Assembly: GCA_037576215.1 (NCBI GenBank)
Contig: JBANDB010000019.1
Span: forward strand, 1,557,501 to 1,621,500
Length of the DNA stretch: 64,000 bases
Origin: Armillaria gallica
Taxonomy: Eukaryota > Basidiomycota > Agaricomycetes > Agaricales > Physalacriaceae
Direction of reading: 5' to 3'
Below are positions 1-9,736 of this stretch, one piece after another (position 1 is the stretch's first letter; the number at the start of each line of letters is the position of its first letter). The notes below the pieces were generated by a model that was not told the DNA's origin, ran no database searches, and saw only the letters and a list, made by a program, of their open reading frames with translations. The position numbers and the translations under genes were made by a program.

Positions 1-2369
1 TCGCAAAGCCGCAGCACGAACGTGTACTGGTCAACAGTAAACGATGCATAACTAAGTTCCGGCCGGGAGCTGTGTTTTTCATTTTCCATCTAACAAATTC
101 ATCACTACCGAACTCTTCTCGGTGGCGAAGAAGAGAGGGAAGGAGCGATGCTCGCATCCAAACACCAATAGATCAAGAGACTTCCCTGTGACTGGCGCAT
201 GAGGACCTCATCTGTGTCTGTTCAGAAAGCGATGAACGCCTGCGATTAAAGTGTTGAGCACAGTTACCACCACGTTTTGCATTATTTCTCGTCCTTGGGA
301 TAGTTAATACTCAATACTGTTGGAGTTCGAGCACGGGAGGGAACGAAAAGAGCAACTCGTTTAGACCTAGTATGTCCCCTCAATGGGAACTATACGGCCT
401 CGTCAGACGAGTTCGAGTCCAGTGTGGCGCTCGTTGCCGGTTGAAGTGCTGAAACAGTCTTGTGCAGGATGTTCGGAGTTACGGTCCGAAGCACCGGTTC
501 CTTGACGGCTTTTCCTTTTACTTCCACCATCGAATCCTAATGTTCATTTTCTCCTCCTCAAAATGATCTACCCACGATGGAAGACCTCAGCTCAATGTTC
601 TGGAACAAGGCTCAATGGCAAGACCTCCGAGTCCACTGCTTGTTCGGATCGAACTGCAATGCTACACGCACTGTGATTTTCATCGATACCTGGGGCCTTG
701 TGCGAGACGCGTACTGGACATCGAAGCTGTGGACAGTGAATATCAGGATATTGAAGGATTACACGACGGATGAAGTGAGTTTCATGCTGGGCAAGCCTTT
801 CTGGCAGAACTGACGTCACATTAGGATGCAACAATATTACAACAACTCGATAGATGGAGATTTTTATCGCAAATTCTCGGTGTATACAGCAGCGATAGCA
901 CTGGAATCCTCATGCTGATAGCCCTCTGTGAATGACAAGTCAGTCACGTAGCTCTCCTCGCAGGCTAATGACGCATATAGCCAGATTTTGCGAACGTGCA
1001 GAATGTATCTAGTCAGGGCTCAGTTGCATCGTCCACGGAAACAACTGATTTGAAAGCAATGGCAAGGCATTCCCTATTGTCAGTATTCAACGAATGACCG
1101 TAACTGTACGTGTCATCTGCGGTCTATCCATTCGTCTACTAAAGCACATATAGCCAGATTTACGCACCCGTGAACTTTGTGACAGCGATTCCGCCAGTTA
1201 TCTCAGCTAGCCGTGACCTTACAGGGATACCGCTCCTGCTCCTTGCCTTTGTATACCGACTTACTCGTGGATAACTTTCAGATCCATCTCGAGCGGCGTT
1301 TTGGGCTGAGAGTCCCTCTTTCTGGCAAGCTCGATAATCCACCGCCTTGGAAGAACATGGGCGACGGAAGAGATATTTTAGCCATGATCGTTATACCGTG
1401 GTACATATCTTCTTGATTGTTTCTATCTATCACTTACCGTGATATAGGCCAATTCCTCGATACGCATACAATTAGGTGGTGCAAAGAGCAGGAGGATGCC
1501 ACGGCCTAGAGAAACTGGGCTATTGCACCCTGAATCGAGCTAATTCTGTGCGCCTGTCGGCATGCCAAGGCTACCGTGTCTTCTTCTTTCCTTAGGCGCC
1601 TACAAACCTTCGGGCTGACGGCTATTTGACGGTCGAATAAGTACAGCCATAAGATGGTTTTAGAGAATCTTGATCAAGTGCGTTCCATTTACAACTACTT
1701 CACGCTCCAGAGTCTGATGGCCCGTGCAGGGATACGTAGGGAAGGGCTCAAGAGTTGTGTATGTCCATCCGTTCCTTGACGATCTATCACTGGTATGTAG
1801 ATAATAAACACACTTTGATTCCCCATTCTCACCTACACGTAGGATACAGATGAAGAAATACTGAAAGACGTCGACGTTAAAGTCAGGGATATTGATGAGG
1901 AGAAACCCTTAGCCAAATGGACGGACTGAGTGCCTTCTGCTGCGGCGTGCGAGCATGCCTCTGGACTACCCAAGGAATTGGGGACGGTTTCCTCTCCCCT
2001 GAGTGTGAGCGTATAGCTTGCAGTGGATGTTTAAGGCTGATAAATGGTTACAGCCTACCTATCCCCCGGATACCCCCTAACTCAATGTTGACACCCACAA
2101 TTCAATTCCTTACATGACGGCACGCCTGATACTTTGTACATGCTTGCTCGTGATCGAGCATCTATCTTACGACGATTGTAATCAGAGCCTTGAATGGGAG
2201 AGGCGTGCTCCATCTAAGACGCTTTGCGAATTCATATTGGCCAAGGCGCCGTCACTTACCACCCTCTATGCGAAACTCGCTATAATCTGGGTTTACCCTT
2301 GCAGCCTCCGAATCCATTGGTACTCTCTATCTTATCGATGACGACGACCCTGGCACCAATGATGACACA
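1..2369. other. Gene-poor relic DNA at left edge
   Basis: No intact gene is recognised here. The longest frames (577-813 plus, 1213-1416 plus, 1917-2117 plus, 2114-2341 plus) are 66-79 codons, match no family I know and have no convincing splice partners. The stretch just before the relic at 2370 may hold its eroded upstream exons. Two short direct repeats sharing the core CATATAGCCAGATTT lie near 984 and 1149; they resemble an exon start seen in relic copies elsewhere in the window. Confidence 0.4.
960..1800 (+). pseudogene. Degraded partial copy of the window's relic gene family
   Basis: Short blocks match the better preserved relics at 2370-5640 (plus) and 53590-57100 (minus). The block around 1595-1615 (GGCGCCTACAAACCTTCGG) is almost the same as the exon start near 3912 and as the minus-strand block near 61835. 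The CATATA...CAG...TTT blocks near 980 and 1150 resemble the exon start near 4378. Stops interrupt every frame. The product is unknown. This is probably one of at least five decayed copies in the window; the assignment rests on short matches only. Confidence 0.4.
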
Positions 2370-5300
2370 GTGGTGAACAAGAGCTTTACGTTATTCCGAC
2401 GAACGTTCTTCGAAGCTGTACTCCAATTCAAGTTCAAACGCCTGGCGGGTACTGCCCTCTGGTCGTGTCCACTCACTCGGTGTGTCTCCGGTAGCGCCGC
2501 TTGTCTTGTCTTCTACTCTGATCTTTGTGTTGACTTTCATGTATTCTCTTTTCACAAGGTCTGGTGGAACGACGGACAAGGTAGCTGTCTTCATGACAGA
2601 AACGCTCTGCTTTGAAGAGGTTACGGACCTTAACGCGATGATGGGCGCCTAATTCCAAGGTACTTCTTTTTCACATCAGAAATCTTGTTCACGAAATTAA
2701 GTTCAAGGCCTGCTACGGCAATGTCACTTGAGTGCTAGCATACGATGATCGCTTTCCCTGGTCGGCGATATTGTACAGCATCTGCCATCAGTACTTGTAA
2801 CGAAGTCCTTTTCCGTGTGCATGTCCCTCACACGGTCAGAGATGATTAAGATCCAAATGATTAAAAAAGACTTACGATGGAGGATAGCTTACCTAGGGTC
2901 GACAATTTCGTATAGCAGCCTCGTTTCTTAGTTGTTGTTTGGCTTCCGCTGCGTGGCCTCGGACAGCCTTAATGATCAATGTCGTTGAGACGTCGACTTG
3001 ATTCGGGCTATGCATCAACCTCTTGCACATTATAGGCGCAGACTAAGGAGATGGTCGGCGAGCGTTCTTTGAACAACGTTTACGGATGCGGGCTGAGTAT
3101 CCGAAAGCCAAGAGTGGAACCCTAGCGGTCGTGTCTTCATATTCAACCATCACCATCATGAGTGAGAGCATTAAGGACAGCGGCGACGATGCTCCAGCAT
3201 TGCACTCACGACGACCACCGGATTCAAAATACAGCGTCTTTGTCTTCCACTTCCCCGATTTTAGCACCACCACCTCGGTATAGCGCAAGTATAGTGTAGA
3301 CGTCAACCAAGATGCGCGTCATGCGAACGAACACGCCACCCATACTCTGGTATAGTACCGCTCAATTTTCATTTGTAAGCGCACTCTTATTCTGACTTTT
3401 TAGCCAATCCAGAGGTAACGATTTCACATTCATCCACCTTGTGAGTACATATTCATTGACAATAAAATTTGAACTAAATATTGCCTTGCCTAGAACCTAT
3501 TCCTCGCCTCTATCTTCCAGGTACGTATCAGAACTCTTCCTTATCACTACTGCTTCATTTTTATTCCCAGGAGACTTCGGGTCATAGCCATCTTCGTAAT
3601 TTGCATGCTTGCACTTACTCTTTACACCCAAGGCCGATCTGCAAAGCAAAAGCGGCACCTGGCCATACTTGACAGTCTCGTATGGGCTGACATGTCTCCG
3701 TCACAGCGATGTCTCCGCTTTGGCACTCTGGAGTATTCTACTCAGTTGATGGGCGTACCCAAGGGCGAACATGGTAGGCGGTGTTGCAAAGAGAAAGGCA
3801 TTGTTATTCATGGCATCGATATTGAGAAGCCAGGGTATTGTACTGTCGACGTCGGTAATTCGGTGAGTCCGGTCTCATGTCCAGGGTGTCGTGTTGTCTG
3901 ATCTTCTATCAGGCACCCACGAACCTTCGGATTTTCCGTCATTGGAGAGTCGATTTTAACGAGTCGAGCTGTAAAACGCTGTGGGAGAACTTCCAAGATA
4001 AGGTAAGTACGGCTTTCAATTGACTGAATTTCACGCTTTGATAATTTATGCAGGGATGCGCGGCGACTGGTCCAAAGACTTGCGTGCGTTTGTCTATACT
4101 TCAAATATCTCAATGGTCTGGTCTGACTTCCTTAGTAGCGTATTGAAGCTCATATGGGTAACCACCAACAGCCATGGGATAATTGGCGAGAGGTGTGCTC
4201 CCACTACCCACGCTGACTATGATGGACATCATTCGATCAATCCAATAGCTATCACCACAGGGTACGCGGCGTTTGCGCTCTATGGTACCTGGGTGATTAA
4301 ATTGCCAATGCCTGGTCCGACCATCCTCTATCCGTGCGTGTACTTCACCTCACTTGCCCACACTCACCTAATGAGACGCATATACTCAGGTTCGGGTTGC
4401 TTTACCCTTTGTGCACATACACTCCCGAAATACGGTGACTCAGTCGGAATACCGTCGTACCAATTGACGAACCCTTAAACAACCATCGATGCATCGTCGG
4501 TAATCGTCTTCTGCTTGTAGGTTCGCTTTCTTGCTTTCTTTCTTGAATTTTCGCGAAACAACTAATCTCACCCGCAGGCTGAGTCATTAATTTACCATCA
4601 TTGGATATCTTCGCATTTACCCAGCCTTTCCCACGGAAACGCGTAGAGGGTCCGTGCACGCATAGTGTCCGGGGGACTTCCACCGTGATTGACGCTCCGA
4701 CTTGGGCATTTCTTTCTTCTCTTTCCTCTTGACGACCAACATCTTGGGTGTCATACTGTGCGCCTCTTCGCCTGCCTTCTCATTATCTTTCTTTCTTGGG
4801 GCCACTATTCTACCTGATTTGACGTGTGGGATGAGTACGAAGGCGAGAATGGAGCGCTTACCTAGCCGGGCTAATTCAGTGTGAGCTTCTCACTGTGTAT
4901 CGCCCACTGTTCATTGAATCAGTTTCTCTCAGCTTGCTTGCGGTTTTTTGATGAGCTGCCGAAGTCAGGGTTATTGTTGACGATGACTTCCTTACAACAA
5001 GGATCGAAGACCACGCCAGTGAGTCTTATGTAATACCGTTCTCAAAACCTCATCCTGAGCTCGATCTCTCATCTTTAGACGCTGTAGGAGTTCACCAATG
5101 CGGACGGCCAGCAATGGGCACCACTTTGTTTACGAGCCTTTGACCGCCCGTATTCCCTACGGACATTGATGGACGTTAAGCATGGTAGTCCAGGAATTTG
5201 GACGCAATCACGCAGTTTGCCATATGGCTAGTTCTTTCTCCTCACCGAAAATTCAATGCCTGATCTTTTTTCAGTCCAGAATACCGTATCATGAAGGTTC

Positions 5301-5640
5301 TGCTCAGCGCGATGTTCATTACCTCTTTGTACGCTATTATCATTTACCTGGCGACGATTTTTCTGACAACTTGTATCAGATATGTCATGTATTAATGTAT
5401 GCCCGAATGAAAATGCTATATTCCACGTACTCCATTTGCACCGCAACTGAACACGATACATGTTGAAGCGACTCTTTCGGGCAGTAAGATCCGAAGTCAT
5501 GCTACCTGCCACGCCATCAGATAGCGGCTCAGGAAGATGACTCCTGTTCCACCCTCGTCTTTCGAGGCTTGCTGACCTGTTTTCTATTCTCTGTATCTTA
5601 CCGGTTTATATGCCTCTTACGCTTCCTTTTGCTTCATTCT
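2370..5640 (+). pseudogene. Decayed multi-exon gene of unknown function (relic copy A)
   Basis: This stretch is colinear, in inverted orientation, with 57100-53590. Conserved blocks occur in the same order: 2550-2660, 2800-2830, 2880-2910, the ATG-containing block at 3158, 3580-3900, 3910-4140, 4370-4460, 4640-4880 and 5390-5600. Several conserved blocks are bounded by plausible splice sites, for example the intron 3999-4053, after which the frame reads MRGDWSKDLRAFVY, against MRGDWFNDSRAFVY in the other copy. Protein-level similarity between the two copies suggests a once-coding multi-exon gene, but stops and indels break every frame. I do not recognise the family. No catalytic motif, signal peptide or membrane segment is convincing. 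Confidence 0.55.
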
Positions 5641-6271
5641 CTCCCTAGCGTATACCCGCTGGCAAGTTTAAAAAACGTTAGCCCTTTCATTTGTGACGGA
5701 TTAACTTAGATGGAAACAGATCATACCGGCGTCATCTATTGCAGAAGCTGTCTTGTATGCCGTCACGATCTTACGGCAGGAAAACGAGAGGGTATCCCGG
5801 GTATTGAAGTACGTGTTCGTCCTCCTAGCTTCCTTGTAGCCGTCTGACGCTAGAACAGGTGAACATGACAAATCAACTTACGCCCAGACAATCACCACAG
5901 CTTGTCTTCGTTCCCAGAGTAGTCGCCCCATTTCGGAATCGACCAGCGATGATAGAGAACCCTCGGTAATGTATGTGTGCATCTTCCCACAAAATATCAC
6001 CTTGTGAAGCGCATGGTGACAAAAAATAGACATTCGCACCTGGTGACCCAGCGAAATGGAAAATGCCTGCAGGGTGCGTCGATTCCCATTGAGAGACGTA
6101 CCTTGCTTATTTTGCAAAGATAGTGCCCCTGGTACAGTGCGTATAAGGCGATTATCGAAGCAAAGCAAAGAGTCGCGCCCTTTTCGCGTGCTGTAAGGAA
6201 CGTGAACGCCGGAGATGTTCCTGGTTGATATATCATAAGGCACCTTTTCGAACCTTCCTTCGAAATTTAGC
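5641..6271. other. No clear gene; one minus-strand open frame
   Basis: A 135-codon minus frame (6285 down to 5878) is the only long open stretch. It matches no family I know. It lies directly beyond the 3' end of the minus-strand DEAD-box helicase relic, so it may be eroded helicase tail or ordinary spacer. Confidence 0.25.
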
Positions 6272-7795
6272 TCACCCACATTCATATGCCGTTTTGTGAT
6301 GCACCATTAGAATACACAGCATCCGTGTATTTCTCCTAGATTCGCTATTGAGAATTTCTTCCAGCAAGAGCTGCTTTCTTTCTTGCCGGTTATCCCTGAA
6401 GCTAACTCCTGTCCATATCCACTTCTTGTCTTGTGGTGTACAGGCCTGTATACGCGCCACAGCACGTCCGACTGGATGCATAACTACTGACAACCTTGAA
6501 CAGCCGTTTCCCATGTCGTGTCGGTGTACATTTTTCTCGTGATTCTCGGAGATCCCTGGGCGCCTGTTCCCCTTCATCATTTCTGGATGAGCATGTCGTT
6601 CCTGGAAGCTCTGTTGACGCCGTTTCCTTGGAAGCTCTGCCGAAGTGGTGAGGTTCGGTAACTCAAATTTTCACTCGCATTCATATATAATCTCACGCAG
6701 ACATAACGACGTACACGCACAGATATAAACGCAGATGAACGCATCCGAACACATGAGAAATGCACGATGCATCCACGCACCACGCACCACGCAAACGCAA
6801 AATTCTCTTGGCCCCTCCGGTATAATCAACAGGGCCAATCAACACCACGAGTAGAAACGCCCGACGTTACGAGAATCGTTGGCTGGTCAGTCGTCTTCCT
6901 GAACGTGTTGGACATATATTTGTGTGCATCTCCTGGAATGGATTTCGCCAACCCAAGTCTCCTTGCCTGCAGGAAGCACGGCCTTGGCTATCGATTTCAA
7001 CATTAACGAGAACAGCATGGTGAGCGTGGAGGAGCTGGTGTGAAGGATTCGGAACTGTGATAGCATACTGGGGACGCTGAGATGGGTGGGTGTAGAGTCA
7101 AGGCCTCACAAGTAACCTGTCAAATAGCCGGAGTGAGGATAGCGGAGAGAAATAGGGTTTGACGTTCCGGTGTCAGAGGCAGGTCCGTAACGATCGCGGA
7201 GATATCGTCGCGGAAACCAAGGAGCATGTCGACTTCATCAAGCACCAACTGCGTACTCACTATCAATAACGTGAATATGAAGATAAAACAAACTTACAGG
7301 ACGAGTTGTCTTCAAAGTCTTTGCAGTATGCGGTTTAAAATTGACAATATCGTGCATACGACTAGGTGTTGCTACAACCATGTCCGACCTTCTTTTAGCC
7401 TAGTCACGCCGTTGTACGTGCTTGCTCATCCCGAAAAGCACCTCAAATCCCTTGTGGTGGTACGAAAGCCTCAGAGTCTCGTTAGCGATCTGAGTAGCAA
7501 CTCCCGAGTAGGACTGATAATAACAGCCCCAACCTTTGCCCGTACCCAACTCTTCGCCACCTGTCCGGAAAGATGAGGCTTGGAGAGCAGTTCATCGTCC
7601 AAAAGCCTCTTTTGACTGTGATTGACTAGCATTTTCAACAGTCCTAACGCGAGTTTCGATGATGGGAACCAGGAAAACTAGCATCTTGCCCGTGTCCGTG
7701 CATGGACGAGATCGCGAGTGAAGGTAGTTTCGGGATCGCAGGGCTTAGCAAGGTCTAGAAGAAGCGACAGAACTTCCTCTTGCACGGTGGTCATG
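6272..7795 (-). pseudogene. DEAD-box RNA helicase pseudogene (Mss116-like)
   Basis: Read on the minus strand from 7795, helicase motifs appear in the right order but in different frames. They are a Q-motif-like MTTVQEEVL (near 7785), a damaged motif I reading TDTGKMLVFLVPIIETR (near 7690), motif Ia AVIISPTREL (near 7530), VVATPSRMHDI (near 7380), motif II LDEVDMLLGFRDD with the DEAD core altered (near 7230), motif III-like LFLSAI (near 7160) and motif V ILVTSGVSTRGVDWP (near 6865). A weak HR-containing motif VI candidate sits near 6530. Family members are ATP-dependent RNA helicases, and this set of motifs resembles the mitochondrial Mss116 group. Stops and frameshifts (for example near 7590 and 7415), the altered motifs I and II, and an ACGCA-rich insertion right after motif V show that it is dead. 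Confidence 0.7.
6660..6815. repeat. ACGCA-rich repeat, short copy of the element at 40.2-41.3 kb
   Basis: Dense ACGCA/ACGCAC units (6690-6800) end in AAATTCTCTTGGCCC, almost identical to the right end of the insertion at 41285-41303 (AGAATTCTCTTGGCCC). It interrupts the DEAD-box helicase relic just after motif V. The other end and a target duplication could not be fixed by eye, so the left limit is approximate. Confidence 0.5.
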
Positions 7796-8139
7796 CCAGC
7801 TGCCTAATAGATAAATAAATAAGGTAAATAAATAACAGGATAATCGGCGTGACGTGACAAATAAGAGAAGGATCATGAGCGGAAATCAATATATAGGACA
7901 TATGACGCTGAGCTGACGATGAGTGGAGGCTGAGCCAACGATGAGTGGAGTCCCGTTTCGGTGTCAAGGAAACCTTACGTTTCGGCATTTAGGAAACCGT
8001 ACCAAAATTGGTTAGTCTCGGGATACCCGAATTAGGACGAAGCAATAAAAATTTGGGATGTATTTCGAAGCATCCGCAATTACAGAACTAGGCGTGTCTG
8101 GTGCCGTTAATCATGAAGTTTCGGCACAGTTTTCTGCTC
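7796..8139. repeat. Short repeats, no gene
   Basis: Two adjacent near-identical units lie at 7952-7971 (GTTTCGGTGTCAAGGAAACC) and 7976-7995 (GTTTCGGCATTTAGGAAACC). Each can form a small GTTTC/GAAAC hairpin. A further GTTTCGGCAC occurs near 8118. No coding signal is seen. Confidence 0.4.
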
Positions 8140-8399
8140 AACAGAAACTTATCCCAAAACATTGCATTTCAAGGTTAATTTCAGGTTCGGCGAAACGTAA
8201 GTATTGAGGACTATTTCCGGACTCCAGAATTTTTTTCCCAAATCTTATTATGTCAGTCAAGTTTCGGCCTACCTTAAACTTTTCTTTCCCCGGTGTGAGT
8301 GCGAGCTCGGCAAATTGTGTGTTGGACGTTGTGATCTTTCCCATGCAGGCTCCCGTACACATAATGACCGAGTAAATCCTATATTCATAGGACTCGGAA
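8140..8399 (-). mobile_element. Second Helitron 5' end (inverted, partial copy)
   Basis: Read on the minus strand from 8399, the sequence starts TTCCGAGTCCTATGAATATA and stays alignable for about 100 bp with the 5' end of the large Helitron at 22126. This includes the perfect TCCTAT/ATAGGA hairpin and the later block ATCACAACGTCCAACA. As in the large element, an A lies just outside the end, the usual Helitron A|T context. No matching CTAG-plus-hairpin 3' end is found, so this is a truncated or diverged relative; the inner limit is arbitrary. Confidence 0.6.
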
Positions 8400-9055
8400 T
8401 TTAGATTTGTATCTTTTCTCCGGTTCATTTATGGCGAACCGATGAGTTCCTTCCTCCATCACAGAGATCAAAGGGCGTGTAATTTTGTCATCATCTATAT
8501 AAGTCGAGAGTCATGAAAATGTTGTGGCTGCAATCTAAGTTTATCTTGTTACATATCCATCGTTCGAGCAACATCAGTGCACTGGGAGTCTGCTTTGATT
8601 CAACCTTCTATCTTCAGGAGCCCGGACATTAAAAGGAAGAAGAACTTGACGTTGTCGTTCTAGGAATTTTCATGCTAGACTGCCGGTGATGTAACAGTAT
8701 GCGCCCATTTCTAGTACTATGCTCATCCGGAGACCACCCATTACATCACGATAGCATGTCCATCTTGTCTTCCGGGCAGAAAGCTTGTTCACCGCAACCG
8801 TTCAGAATCGGAAATATATGGTCCGGATACCAAACTGAGCAGATCTATGATCCAGGATGTCCAGCATATCCGTACCATCGCCATCTCACAAAGAATTTTA
8901 TAGCCCTATTTGTATGGCTTTCACACATAGGTAAGGCAATTTTCCGTACACAGTGAGTCAAACTGATAAATTAAATCATAGCTATACCTTGACCCATCAT
9001 ATATGAGGCCCGTAGACTATATGGTACAGTATCGTACAGTTTATGGGAAACCACC
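8400..9055. other. No recognisable gene
   Basis: Only short frames (for example 8699-8956 plus, 85 codons) and no familiar motif. It may be flanking DNA or the left part of the Ulp1-DDE transposon, whose left end I could not locate. Confidence 0.3.
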
Positions 9056-9421
9056 TTGGGCTTAAAGTTCCCTCGGGGGCCTTTTGTTTATATGGTTTCC
9101 GCTGAGACACATATGACAGCCGTAACCACATGGCACCATCGAACCCGACCCATTTTGGTACATCGATCTGACTACTGTACTATTTCAACCTTACGTTCAT
9201 GGTTTGTGACATGTTATGCAACATCTTCAGCTGAGCAGATGTCATGGATGGCTGTGACAGGGTATGGTCATCTTCATATTATACATCTTCATTGCTGTTG
9301 TGAGTTCAATCCTTCATTACTGCATATTTTTTACCACCCATTGGTGACGTCATGGATTGCTGGACCCTTGTTAGACAATTCGCTGGAAGGCCCGAACGTT
9401 GGCAAGAGAACAGGCGAATAA
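9056..9421 (+). CDS. Open reading frame upstream of the LTR element, possible upstream exon
   Basis: A 121-codon open frame ends 24 bp before the 5' LTR and contains a coding-looking stretch with several Trp and Tyr residues (RSWFVTCYATSSAEQMSW). It matches no family I can name. On the far side of the LTR element, the sequence before the Ulp1 ORF carries CTCTGAC and TTTTCATAG, which look like an intron branch point and acceptor. This frame could therefore be an upstream exon of the Ulp1-DDE gene, cut off by the retrotransposon. That link is inference; it may equally be a chance frame. Confidence 0.25.
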   Translation: MGLKFPRGPFVYMVSAETHMTAVTTWHHRTRPILVHRSDYCTISTLRSWFVTCYATSSAEQMSWMAVTGYGHLHIIHLHCCCEFNPSLLHIFYHPLVTSWIAGPLLDNSLEGPNVGKRTGE

Positions 9422-9440
9422 AATTTCTAATGTTGGTGCC

Positions 9441-9445
9441 ATTTC
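9441..9445. repeat. Left target site duplication (ATTTC) of the LTR element
   Basis: ATTTC immediately precedes the 5' LTR, and the same five bases follow the 3' LTR at 21154-21158. Five bp is the usual duplication size for Ty3/Gypsy integrases. Confidence 0.9.
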
Positions 9446-9639
9446 TGTAAGAGGTGGTACACCTATTACCATCTATATGTATCTATTATTTACTCCTGTT
9501 TGGCATCAGCTTTGCCGATGCCCTTATATACCGTGCACAGCTTTAGTTATGAGTAGTCCTTTTTCTTGTAACACTTGTAGTTAACCAATATATGTTGGTC
9601 TAAGCTACGACGCATGATATGAGTCTAAGTGACCTTACA
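9446..9639 (+). repeat. 5' long terminal repeat (194 bp)
   Basis: TG...CA ends with 6-bp inverted terminal repeats (TGTAAG/CTTACA). A TATATA box sits at 9525-9530. It differs from the 3' LTR at 13 bases forming nine sites; each can be derived from an ancestral CG that decayed to TG or CA in one or both copies. Confidence 0.95.
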
Positions 9640-9736
9640 CTTTTTTAGCTTTTCCAGCTATGTTCGATAGCTACTACTACTTCTCTCTTTCTGGAAATTT
9701 CGTTTTCCATCTACCGCTTCACCTCTGACTCGAAAT
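9640..9736 (+). promoter_or_regulatory. Retroelement leader
   Basis: Short untranslated stretch between the 5' LTR and the first gag ATG. It begins with a T-rich run and an AGCTTTTCCAGCT palindrome. No tRNA-type primer site is recognised; self-priming, known in some chromoviruses, is possible but not shown. Confidence 0.35.

Noticed and set aside
5182..5512. Overlapping ~94-codon ORFs on both strands as real genes
   Set aside because: They lie within the decayed relic copy A. The matching region of copy A' has its frames broken differently, so neither is a kept coding frame.
6690..6800. CRISPR-like array or minisatellite
   Set aside because: The ACGCA units are irregular, without constant repeat and spacer lengths. 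They fit the low-complexity retroposon also seen at 40.2-41.3 kb.
7621..7690. CTAG|T sites at 7624 and 7678 (minus) as the 3' end of the inverted Helitron copy
   Set aside because: Both lie inside the DEAD-box helicase relic, in sequence that reads as helicase around motif I, and the candidate hairpins are weak.
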